Shown here one piece after another: positions 22,163 to 32,613 of a DNA stretch of 64,000 nucleotides. This DNA comes from Thozetella sp. PMI_491 (lineage: Eukaryota > Ascomycota > Sordariomycetes > Chaetosphaeriales > Chaetosphaeriaceae), in contig MU270034.1 of NCBI GenBank assembly GCA_021432635.1, positions 368,321 to 432,320 of the forward strand. The letters are read 5' to 3'. The translations under genes and the position numbers were made by a program. The notes beneath the pieces were generated by a model. That model had not been told where the DNA came from. It did no database searches and saw only the letters and a program-made list of their open reading frames with translations. Each line of letters starts with the position of its first letter. The first letter of the stretch is position 1.

Positions 22163-24579
22163 TCAATTCCAGTTCCAGTCCAGATCCTCGAGTCCTTCCC
22201 AGTTCCAATCGGGAACTTCCGTGAGATCGAGCAACGTGGCTGGAAGCGTCGTTGGGTGCATAGGTGGTTCGTCATTGAGAGAATCCGATTTTTCTGGCGC
22301 CGTTGCTGATGCTGTTGTGTGCGCAGTCCGAACAAACCCCGGCGGTGCTTCACTTTCCTGCTCGATATATGGATTCGACTTGCCTCCAAACTCAGCTCGC
22401 CACCACCAGAGACAGTCGAAAACGATACTCATGGACTGTCGTCTGTGAGCGTAGAGCCTAGAGCTGATTTTCAGAAGGCTTACTAGTCGACCTCGGAGCA
22501 AAAGACGAAGGCCATCTACCGAGCCGTCCTTGAACTTGAAAACTCTTGTACTGGACCATAGCTGGGTCAAGATGATGGCAGTCCTGGAGCCGAGGTCGTT
22601 GTTCTGAATCGAATGCTTTTTGGACAAGCGAATAGCCTCAAAGAACATGTCTTCTCCCAGCCCAGTGCTAACACGCGCACGTAGACAGCTACGCTGGACT
22701 CGGAGGATACATACGGCTGCACACGCCAATGCGCGCGCCTGGAGAGCGTTGCAGTAATTCCCAAAGTCCTGATACCTGTCGAGCCTGGAAGCCGTCCCTA
22801 TCAGCTCGCAGGAAATATAGTAAGCCTGCAGGACCCCTGAGATGCAAGCGCCATCAGAGGGAGTGAAAAGGTGGAAAGCCCGAATCATAAGGCGTACGCT
22901 GCTGAGAGTATAACTGCCTAGAATCAATTAGCGGCTTGCTGGTTCCAGGCGAGGGATATTCATGCTTTTGGTCACTGATGGCAGTACCAGGTGACCGACA
23001 TTCTGGAATGCGGGCTTACTTAGATCAGACTCTTCTGGTGCATAGACTTGCAGAGCCTGTGCGTCAAAGTAGTCGATAAGAGAATTCAGCAGCTCACTGT
23101 TGCGACCCGAATCGAGATCGATTGCTCGCATAATTGTAGACACCGCATCTATGTGGACCCGGTGCAGGTGATTCCGGTAGGAGATTTTCGGAGGCAGACC
23201 GTCAAGTAACGAAACGCTGCGATCACAACCGGCGGGAGTCATCGTGGAGGGAAAGGGAAACCCGTCGCAGAGACTCGTGCTATTTGACACGTGAGTTCAG
23301 GGATCCAAGCCATAAGTGAACAGCGTGAAAGGAGCAAACCTCTGAAATACAGTCATGCAACTGACCCATAGTCGAGCGCGGAACTGCTTTTCTCCTTCGG
23401 ACTGTCTTGATGGCACGCGAGAAAAGTCTTGTTTCTTGGCTGCGTAAGGCAGGCCCTTCTGGATAGCGAGCTGCATTGCTGCGCCTACGAGCGCATGACT
23501 CTGATCTTCGAAGGTGCTGTTTGTCGGCAAGGGCCAGAGGCACAAAATTACAACGGCCTGTATGGCCGAGATCGCATCGTCTGGGTCGAAGACGGATTGC
23601 CGAGCCAGCTGTTTCAGCGGCTTTATGAGCGATTCGACGATGGTAGGGTCTTCGTACTTGCGCGACCCTACGTAGACAATGGTCCAGAACAGAAAAACGG
23701 AGTACTCGTATACTTCATTGGGAGTCCTTTCGCAGTCAATGATGTCTAGAACATCAGGGGCATAGCGATCCCGGAACCTTGTTTGTCTGGTCAAGAGTCG
23801 GCCTTCTTTGGCCAAGAATAGAAGAGTCTCACATGGAAAAGCACCCGTTGACCTTGGGGGCACTCAACTCGAGAGCCCCTATTTTGCGGGACATCGTTTG
23901 CGAGTCGTATGATATTGTCCGTGCCGGAGAGCTCTGGCCTATGTCGGCTGGATGAATGAAGGCAGCACCGAAACCGGGTTGTGCATCCTGCTTGGGGCTC
24001 GGCCAATTTTCCGTGGCCATGGTACCGCTTTGGACCAAAAGACGGGGGCTACTCGATGCGGAAAGTTCCTGGCTTACGCTCAGCAGAGTCCTACTGGGTG
24101 TCGAAGTATTTTCGTTCTGGTGGATGTCGGTCTGCTCCGCTAGCATCCGGGGGGCGGTTAAAGGTGGCGACTCATACCGCGATCGCAGCCTATTCAGCTC
24201 ACGCTCTAGCTGCGCTTTCCTTTGGGCAGTTAGCAAATAAAGGGGTTATAGTAGAATTCGGAGCACCAACGTCTGCCGAGTCCGTCGTTCCGATGTATCG
24301 GATATGATGCAGTCTCGCTGCATCTTCCGGCACCGGGAACATGGGCCGTAATTGTCTTCGTGGGCATCACATCGTAGCTGTCAATTGGTGCCATCATCAG
24401 ACTTGGAGCGTTCAAGGGCAAAGCAAGGAGCTTCCGGGTATTCTATTTCCCACCTTAAGCTGTCGGCAAGCGTTGCAGGCCTTCACGCGACCGTGTACAA
24501 CGAGCCTACGAGCAGAGCGTGACGCGTGGTCGCGCCGTGGACCAGTCCTAAGCTCTGGTGACCCGGTACTTAGCTCCAT
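22163..24579 (-). CDS. Zn2Cys6 transcription factor
   Basis: Six phase-consistent exons on the minus strand (24579-24454, 24377-24271, 24219-23833, 23777-23340, 23279-22996, 22917-22163) give about 698 residues. The N-terminal binuclear zinc cluster is split by intron 1: ACNACRQLK at 34-42, then LRCDAHEDNYGPC and SRCRKMQRDC. This gives the Cys spacing 2-6-9-2-6. A short coiled-coil-like linker follows (AQLERELNRLRSR). The central fungal_trans domain runs from the CERTPNEVYEYSVFLFWTIV block to RAFHLF, and the C-terminus is acidic with repeated Trp (WNWEGLEDLDWNWN), a plausible activation region. The intron near 22918-22995 is the least certain. It is a nuclear DNA-binding regulator. It is the only intact regulator near the RiPP locus, 4.7 kb from the last UstYa gene, so it is a candidate pathway regulator. 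Confidence 0.85.
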
Positions 24580-27216
24580 TTCTACCGCGAATGCACGAGG
24601 AAGCAGAACAGGCGCGTTGGAGGAGAGAATGCGGACCAATGTTGACGTGGTCTTACGTCTGACGCATGTAGATATATATATGGCGTGCACGGTTAAGAAC
24701 AGCGTTTTCAGGAAGGTAGTGGGGTTAGCTGACAGCTCTATTTTATTCTTTCGTGCTCGGGACCGGATCGGGTACTCAATCGGCCCACTTTGCCCTATCT
24801 AGCGGCCCTATCCAGCGGCCCTGGTTTCCTAGGCTCATCGATCGGGATATTACTGTTGTTTATCGAGGGCCAGAGGAACTAGAATTTAGATACCGTATTT
24901 ATACGCGTATCTATCTTTACGTTGGCGAGCAGGTCGTGTACAGGAACAATAACCAGGCCAGGTGTATCTAGGCGAGGTGCCGCTGTGCCTAAACTGGCCT
25001 AGACATGGCAATGATATCTAAACTACACATCACTACATGGAGAGCGCACTATCAATAAACAATCTAAGTCACCCGGGAGCACAATGCGAGCCGTGGGGCC
25101 ATTATAAACACCAGGACATATAACTGTTTGATCATGTCAACGCGGTGGGTCACTTGCAACAACTGGAATGCCGCCCAAGGCCATATTTAGCAAGCTTGCT
25201 GGAGATATTTATTTTGTGGACAAAATGTCTTAGGTTGGTAAGAACTATACCCCGCTGGTTACCTATTCACCTAGCTACCTAGTTTACGGCCCGAGATTGG
25301 CGTTTTCTATTATCGTGAGGCGATGCTGCCTGCATTCAATTGCCGAATCCGATTTGCGGCACGGCCGACTCGGGCCGATTCGGCCCCGGTGTTAGCACCG
25401 CTGGGCCTTACCTTGTGTAGTAACAACGTAGTAACAATAACGACAACAGAAGGAAACCTAGATGAATAATAGGGGCTACGAATGTAGGGAAATTATCTTG
25501 CGTCTATTCGACCTCACTCATGCCGGCTCCTCCGCGGACAAATCAATCAAGCCTGGCTTCCCGTCACGGGCTTCTTAATCCTGAAGGGCTGGCTCAGTGT
25601 CACCTAGGAGGCGACATACAAGAGAATCCGGAAGGATTTCACGTCACCCTTGTCGCCAAACACCCATGACAGCGCTGTTTAACGACGGCAGAATTCACAA
25701 ACCTGATAGCGTCGACCGCCTCTTGCGTGCACGTCTTCTCCAGCAAGCGGTGCATAGGCCTATCCTCCAGGAAGCTGCTAGATGCCGAGAGCGGGTGCTT
25801 CTTGCGCTCGTGCTGTTCCTAGGTGAGATAGGGCTTCCCAGCCTCACGGAGGTTCCAGTTTTTGACAAAAGGGTTTGGTATGGAATCCAACAACCCTGCG
25901 TGCTTCGGGGTTTCCCGCTCTAGAAGATTCTCTCTTGGTCCTCGGAAGAGAATCGTGGGTTGAGGCGAAGAGGGATGGAATTAAAATAACTTACCAGCTC
26001 GTGGTCGAGGAACGGGGCGCCCCCTCAAGACCGTGCCACATTTCACTGCGATCCTCCATACCACATAGAAAGATGCTAGTTAGAACTGAGCTGGTCATCA
26101 CATACTCGAAAAAATGCAACGGATGCTATTTGTTCAGAACCTTGTCCTTCGTGCCGGGCGCGAGCGATCGGAGTAATGTGCCGCTAAGATCCTGCTGCAT
26201 GTTCTGCTACTGAACCCATGGCATATATAAACTCCCTGGTGGCTCCATGGTACGTACGTATGAGGTTGAGGATTTCAAAGCCTCAGCAACAACGCCTCAG
26301 GGCTTACGTCTCTAGTAGTTCTCCACGAATAAGTCGGCGAGTGAGGTGGGGCGTTTTGGGGTCAGCTCCTAGCTTTCAGCCATCTGCAGGGACACGCTCT
26401 GCGGGATAGTCTATCTAGTTCTTCTGCGTCGAAATGAAGAAAATAGATGACAAAACAACGTCGCCGAGCGTGGATATGACCTGGCCGAGGCAAAGGCATG
26501 GCGATGACGTATGGGGAGCACGAGGACTCGTGTGCATGCAGCCTTACGGACCGGCCACTCGGTTGGTACGTAAGGTAGCACTTGAGCAGGGGTGGGTGAG
26601 TTTCCAACTCCACATCAAACCCGGTATTCTTTTTATTTTAAAAATTTAAAATTTTTTTTATTTAAAAAAAATGCTTGCCGCAGAGGAACCTCGTCTGTGT
26701 TTATACAAGGCCTCCAATGGGTCAATAAGCCAATCGGTCAGGGCTCACTGACAGACTGAGACTGCATCAAGACTGCATTACTCTCAAGCTAAGACTTTGT
26801 ATGGTGGCGTAGGTGCTTCTCCCCCCCCTTTTTTTTTTCTTCCAACTCGGCAATCTGTTCATAGGGAAAGGTTAATTGGGGAGGCTGTGAGGCTTGGCGG
26901 GGCGAAGTTCGCGTCAGTACTCCGCTAGCTTTAAGACTGCCTGGAACGTTCATTTTAGATGGTTATAATTAGGTAGAGAGACATGCGGCGCCCGGCCGCG
27001 TCTGCTGGGGTTTGGGGGATTTGGGGGGATTTCGGGGAGGAAATGTGGGTCTGGGAGATCTCCGGATCCAAAAAGGGGCTTGTCTGGCCCCCCCAAAATT
27101 CGGTCGTCTTTTTTTTCCCTTTCCTTCTCCACCTCACCACCATCAACCCCCATGTCCACCTCCTGCTGCCTCGCGCAGTTGTATCAACCACCCGGCCGGC
27201 ACAGTCAGATCTCCCG
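24580..27216. other. Long intergenic region, no gene seen
   Basis: 2.6 kb without a supportable gene. Frames at 25597-26213 on the plus strand lack domains. At about 26630-26670 there is a low-complexity A/T run, and near 26820 a pyrimidine run. The last part is the promoter and leader of the GT71 gene. Confidence 0.5.
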
Positions 27217-28839
27217 ATGTTGAGGTTAGCAACGCCGTCTGCATCTCCGATTGGAGAGAGGATACGAAGCTGCACCTCTCGGGTCCCTCTGCCGCGGCCG
27301 GCGCGCTTCACGCTTGCCAAGCTCGCCGCCCTGACGCTGCTGCTCTACATCTCGTATCTCGTCACCTCGCCCTTAGCGCCGGGGCGCTGGGCAAGCGCGG
27401 TTCCGCGCTATGGCAATCCCGATGAACCCCAGCGTCCGCCCATCGCGCCCAAGGTGGCAACCTTTTGGGGGGAGCTCCTCGAAGCCTTGATTGCGGCTGA
27501 GCCGGACCAGACGCAGATCACGCCCAATCACACCCTGGAGCGGGCCGACTTTGACCCAACACATCCCGACCACCACCTCGGGCTCGACATCATCCTCAAC
27601 GTGACCGAGGCCCAGAAGATGTCGCTAAAGACCAACCACCAAACCTTCCTTGGCTCACTCCCCGCCCTCGCGCCAAAGCTGCCCTATGAAAAGGGCTCCC
27701 GCGGCATCGTCATCACCGCCAACCCTGACCTGCTGGGCATCACCGTGACCTCGCTCCTTATGCTCCGCCGTTCCGGCTCGGCGCTCCCTGTGGAGGTCTT
27801 CCTGAGCAACTCTACAGATCATGGCCGCGTCCTGTGCGACAAGGCGCTCCGCCCACTGGGCGCCCAGTGCTTCAACATGGAGGACTTCCTCCGTGGGCAC
27901 CCTGGCGCTGCGGACTTGGTCGCCCCGGAGCTCGTGAAGTTCCAGTTCAAAGTCTTCGCCCTCCTCTTCTCCTCCTTCCAGTCGGTTCTCTTTCTCGACG
28001 CAGACGCGTTCCCTCTGCACAATCCGGACTATCTCATGCGCGCCGAGCCTTTTGCTAGCCACGGCCTGGTCACGTTTCCCGATTTTTGGCTGCCGACCGT
28101 GTCCCCGATCTTCTGGGACATTGCCTCGCCCAGAGGCAGGGAGGCCGCTCCCGAGGTGACCGTTTCGTCGCGGGCCACCGAGTCTGGCATCATGCTCTTC
28201 GACAAGCAAGTCCACAGCGAGACCTTGCTGCTGGCCACCTACTACAATCTGTACGGGCCGCGTGTGTACTACTGGTTGCAGTCATCAGGAGCCTGGGGCA
28301 CGGGCGACAAGGAGACGTTTCGGCTGGCCGCTGAGGTGCTTGGGAAGCCTGTCTGGCATGTTCGGGTGGGGCCCGATTTCATGAGCCCGGATTCGGTCCA
28401 CGATGGGAGCGGTATCAGGCAGTATGATCCCGAGGAGGACTGGTACAGGTACAAGCAGGAGATTGCCGCAGCAAAGGTGAAGCGGGCAACGCAGGACGAG
28501 GCAGCCGGGGAGATGGAGAAGAGGGAGGAGGAGAAGAAGGACGGTGATGCACAAGCGGCCGAGGGAGAAAAGATCACATCGCGGTGGATCTTTGTCCATA
28601 CGAACAGGGTCAAGATTGATGCCCGCCGGCTGCTTAAGACCATCAAAATCGCCAAAGACAAAGACGGCAACTGGATGAGGATGTGGGGTGATGACAGTGG
28701 GCCGCTCATCGAGGCGGCAGGTTATGATCTCGAGAAGACTTTGTGGCAGGAGCTTATCAAAGCTGACTGCAGTCATTCGTCATATCTGGAGGATTGCGAG
28801 GCCATGCATGATTTTTATAACACGGTTTTTAGAGACTAA
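27217..28839 (+). CDS. GT71 (MNN1-type) alpha-mannosyltransferase
   Basis: Single exon; from the Met at 27217 it gives 540 residues. This start puts a basic stretch and a transmembrane anchor (LAKLAALTLLLYISYLVTS, about 32-50) near the N-terminus, the type-II layout expected of Golgi mannosyltransferases. An in-frame upstream Met at 26983 would add 78 low-complexity residues and is rejected. The luminal catalytic domain includes GIVITANPDLLGITVTSLLM, PVEVFLSNSTD, and the metal/sugar-nucleotide motif LFLDADAFP (DAD at 261-263), followed by LVTFPDFWLPTVSPIFW. A charged insert (about 420-445, rich in Lys/Glu) precedes the C-terminal WIFVHTNRVKIDARRL block. MNN1-family enzymes add alpha-1,3-mannose to protein glycans. 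No link to the neighbours is apparent. Confidence 0.92.
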   Translation: MLRLATPSASPIGERIRSCTSRVPLPRPARFTLAKLAALTLLLYISYLVTSPLAPGRWASAVPRYGNPDEPQRPPIAPKVATFWGELLEALIAAEPDQTQITPNHTLERADFDPTHPDHHLGLDIILNVTEAQKMSLKTNHQTFLGSLPALAPKLPYEKGSRGIVITANPDLLGITVTSLLMLRRSGSALPVEVFLSNSTDHGRVLCDKALRPLGAQCFNMEDFLRGHPGAADLVAPELVKFQFKVFALLFSSFQSVLFLDADAFPLHNPDYLMRAEPFASHGLVTFPDFWLPTVSPIFWDIASPRGREAAPEVTVSSRATESGIMLFDKQVHSETLLLATYYNLYGPRVYYWLQSSGAWGTGDKETFRLAAEVLGKPVWHVRVGPDFMSPDSVHDGSGIRQYDPEEDWYRYKQEIAAAKVKRATQDEAAGEMEKREEEKKDGDAQAAEGEKITSRWIFVHTNRVKIDARRLLKTIKIAKDKDGNWMRMWGDDSGPLIEAAGYDLEKTLWQELIKADCSHSSYLEDCEAMHDFYNTVFRD

Positions 28840-29484
28840 CCTCACGCCATAGCACGGGAAAGGGCATTGTATAGACTATGTAGCAATTATTAATTCGGTA
28901 CTGGCTAGATAACGTTGGGCGGCGCAAATTGGCATATACGATTCTATTATAATACCTGCCGTGCCTTGCAGCTGTTGTGCTGCGAATTCCTGCCCTTGAT
29001 CACTATAACATATATTAACCAGTGAAGGCTCCTGGTATTCTTATTCTTGCCTCAGACCTTTCAGTTCCACATCTTTCCTAATCATCCTAGATGCTCCGAG
29101 AAGAGTGCTGCCTATTGCCTCCCTCAACCTAGTACCTATTATCCACCCTGTAAACTTGTTACAAGCATGCCTTATCCCGACTCCTTAGAGAGAGGCCTAG
29201 TGCTAATCTAAGGTAGATAGAAGTGGTAGAACCTCTAAGTTATTGCTTTAGGCTATAATAGCAGACTAATTAAAAGGAGAAGAGCGTGTGGCTTACTAGG
29301 TAAGCTTTAAGAGCATTTCATAATTAAAAGCTTTATAAAAAGAGTAAATTAATATTTAAGACTATAGTCTTTACTTAGATAAATTATTTTAATAATTAAT
29401 TTAGTTTATATTATAGTAAGAATCGCTAGTATAATATAAAACTAGTTAACTATACTTTAATTATAATAAGACTCTTATTATAAT
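28840..29484. other. AT-rich intergenic DNA
   Basis: No coding frame. From about 29200 the sequence becomes very AT-rich, with many TA and TTA/TAA steps, typical of RIP-affected or decayed transposon DNA. It leads straight into the inverted repeat. Confidence 0.6.
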
Positions 29485-29972
29485 CAGGGCTGTGAATTTA
29501 GTTGTTAGTTTTTAGTTGTAGTTTTAGTTTTCTTAGTTAGTTTAGTATTAATTACTAGTAAAACTAAACTAGACTAGTATTAGTTTTAGTAAAAACTAAA
29601 CTAGGGTGGGTCTAGTTTTTACTAAACTAAACTAGATTAGTTTTAGTTTTAGTAAAAACTAAACTAAAGAAANNNNNNNNNNTATATTTATAAGTGATTA
29701 AACCTTAAAAGAAACTAAAAAAGCTTTAATCTTTATTAATATTAATTATATTTATATTTATAACCTTATATAAAATACTATAGGTTTCTTTAGTTTAGTT
29801 TTTACTAAAACTAAAACTAATCTAGTTTAGTTTAGTAAAAACTAGACCCACCCTAGTTTAGTTTTTACTAAAACTAATACTAGTCTAGTTTAGTTTTACC
29901 AGCAACTAATACTAAACTAACTAAGAAAACTAAAACTACAACTAAAAACTAACAACTAAATTCACAGCCCTG
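29485..29972. mobile_element. Large inverted repeat with CAGGGC termini (interrupted by a gap)
   Basis: The left arm (29485-29672) starts CAGGGCTGTGAATTTAGTTG. The right arm (about 29784-29972) is its near-exact reverse complement and ends in CAGCCCTG. The arms are built of repeated TTAGTTTTTACTAAAACTAA-like words, so each is itself partly palindromic. The CAGGG...CCCTG ends resemble hAT-type termini, but the 8 bp on either side (ATTATAAT and GGCATGGC) do not match, so no target-site duplication is visible. No transposase frame is present. It may be a MITE or foldback element. Ten Ns lie inside, so the true loop length is unknown. A second copy begins at 63935. Confidence 0.7.
29673..29682. 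other. Assembly gap (10 Ns)
   Basis: Ten consecutive undetermined bases at the inner end of the left arm. The size is probably nominal, because assemblers often fail in palindromic sequence. Confidence 0.98.
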
Positions 29973-30184
29973 GGCATGGCCAATACACGCAGAGCACTTG
30001 GAATGAAGCCCAAATTGTTCAAAGACAAGTATGCTACATTATAGAGCCGGAATATATCCATGTGCATAAACATAGGCGGAAATAATTTCTCAAATCTAGC
30101 ACTAATAAAACTAGCTGCAATAAATAGTGTGTTACAAGAGATGCAATTATAGTAGCTACCTTAGGAAATAATATTGTAAGCTTA

Positions 30185-32613
30185 TCACTTTTTAAGTGAA
30201 GAAGTGAGTTTTATGGTCTCGCATTTAGGCGCCGTCAGCTCATGAGCTGTTTCACTGTCTCGTTTAGAGTTCTTAACTGCTACATGGTTCTCATTTACCA
30301 GATACCGAGAAGCAAAGAGTCGTAGCCCTTGATCGGTTTTGCAAAACGTGGTGTAATAGGTTAGATATTTGTCGCCTTGCAGTCCAAGAGTGAGACCATA
30401 TGCTTGGTAGTCTTTATCGGATGATTTTAGTATCTTGAGGGAACTATGTTGAGCAATAGTCAGTAATAGATCACAACGTTGATATCAATAAGATAATGCA
30501 ACAAGATAGACTGTGAAAACTAATGACAGGCAGCTGGCCTTATTTAAGCAGTTGAGGGGTAGACAGGAGACATACACAGCTTTTGTCTTAAGGGGTGTTT
30601 TCGCAGGGTCCCATAACCGTACTTCGGCGCCAGATTTATATGGAGCAATGAATTTATAGCCCATAAGGCGACCCAGGACATCCATATTAACCGCTCCATC
30701 TTTGAGATTGACCGTCCCCCACGGAGCGGTTTCGTCATAATTCTCCTTAGTGTCGACAAGGTAGATATACCCATCAGTTCCTGCAACGAGAATTGACGTT
30801 TTGGCGCCATCCATGATGAGGCGGTAACCTTCTGGCCTTGTTTGCGGTTTTTGGTTTGCAACAAGATTGCTGGCTACCGGTTTCTTCTTCGCAATATCAG
30901 TTGCCAGTTTCTCGAGACAGAAGTAAATGCTGCTGTATCTGGTTTCTCAGCCCCAGATCTCAACCGTTGACCCTGGTGAGGTACAACAGTTAGCTTATAC
31001 TACTGACTTATAGTTGCCAGGCGGCAGCTTAATTTTGCTCACGTACGTAACACAAGCTATACTCTTCTCATAGAGAATGTCCGTCCGAAGGTCGTAGTTC
31101 CATAGGTCAAGGGCCGTGAAGTAAATAATGTTCTTAACGCCGAGAAGAAGCTCTACTCCATTCTGACACGCGGAATCTGCCTTGTTTGTTGCCACAGCGG
31201 ATGTATAGATGGATGGTTTGTTAACAAGTCCAACCGTTTTTTTAAACTTGCCGTTCAAGACATTGACGCCAACCTCAAAAGCCATAGGAAAACCAAGCTC
31301 AAGAGTAGCCGAAATTGTACCATTGAACTATACAGAGCCAATAAATCAGTATTTTCAGCCTCGAGGAGTGGGAGGGTATTTTCCAACAGTAGCTTGTGTT
31401 GCTTACCTCTGCTACTGGTTTGAATTTTGCCTTGAAGCCGTCAATCCCGTTGTCGGCTCGGTTTTTGATGCTAAGCTTGGCTTTTCCAGGGCTGATAGAT
31501 AGAGTACCGCCAATAAGTAGCTCAGCACTTCCATCAATACTAAAGACGATATCTGTGTTGAGAGTAATTTCAGGGCCAAGAGTGATGACCCCTGGGATGG
31601 TGAGGGGGCTCAACGGTACTGAGGCAAGTTGCTTTTCATAAATCGTCTTTGCATATTTACCATTGGTTGTGATTCCCACGATAGCACTGATAACAAAGTC
31701 TTCTTTGCTGGTTAACGCAATACTGCCCTCCGTCAGACCATTTTGTAGACTGACTAAGAGACTGTTAGCTAATTGCCACCATCTCAAAACTATCTCCACG
31801 TTTAAAAGACACGCCACAGCAGCCTATTTCTAGATGCCAACTAGCTTTGAAGAGTGCCGGTCTAGGTGTCTTCTAAAGGGGGAATAGAACGCATTGGAGG
31901 TACTTGCATGCCAGACGCCCGTCCACTGAGAAATGGCCTTGGAAACCACACTGAACACATTCAATGCTATAGTCGCTTCCAGTCTTGGCAAGAGAGAAGC
32001 CAGTTCCGAGACTAGAAATTTGAGGCGGCTTGTTACTATATTTAAGCCCAACAAAGCGGCTAAAGCGGAAGTCATCGTGGTAGGAATGGTCGAACGGAAC
32101 TCCGAAGAGAACCCCAACGAGCTTGGCGCTGACAACGGCAACTTCGATAACAAATTTTCCGACTCTTTGGATTATCTCCACGGCCCTCTCGAAGAACGTT
32201 TGGACTTTCTGTGCAGTTTTACGTATTAATGAATGGAGATTATAATATTCCAGCCATGCCATGTGATATGGTCGCCCTTTTGGCCCCACTCACCGAAAAG
32301 AAACGAGCGATGCCTCGGAAAACACCTTTAAAAAATCCGATGAAATCGCGTTTCTCAAGACCGACTTTTCCGTAGTCACGTCGGGTCTGCTTCTTGCTTC
32401 TTTCTTCTCCGGGTATCACCTCCCCATTGCTAGCAAGAACAGATAAGGTATCTTTCGAGACAGGTTTGTTGACGACGGCTGAATATTCGCCCCGGTTACC
32501 ACCGAAGAAACCTGCGTCAGCCTGGGGGTCATTATCAAGATTAACAGTTCACCCGCCGCTTTAGATGAAGACGCCGCTTTAGATGAAGAGATGTTGTTAG
32601 TTGTGGGCTCCAT
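30185..32613 (-). pseudogene. Multi-exon extracellular beta-sandwich protein, damaged (DUF7223-like?)
   Basis: A minus-strand gene can be followed through exons near 32294, 32208-31908, 31753-31407, 31327-31020, 30946-30576 and 30443-30185. Conserved-looking text includes TRRDYGKVGLEKRDFIGFF, LASVPLSPLTIPGVITLGPE, FEVGVNVLNGKFKKTVGL and QGDKYLTYYTTFCKTDQG. This resembles large fungal secreted proteins of unknown function with a repeated beta-sandwich region (I recall DUF7029/DUF7223, not certain). One intron (31754-31907) uses a GC donor (GCAAGT). Two faults: the first exon's frame breaks between SSSKAAGE and the downstream coding frame near 32535-32550, and a TGA at 30949-30947 lies in the frame that continues to the end. 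No signal peptide is found. So it is probably a pseudogene, unless unusual splicing removes both. Confidence 0.5.

Noticed and set aside
26983-27216. Upstream start for the GT71 gene
   Set aside because: It would add 78 residues of low-complexity sequence before the membrane anchor. The Met at 27217 gives the normal type-II layout.
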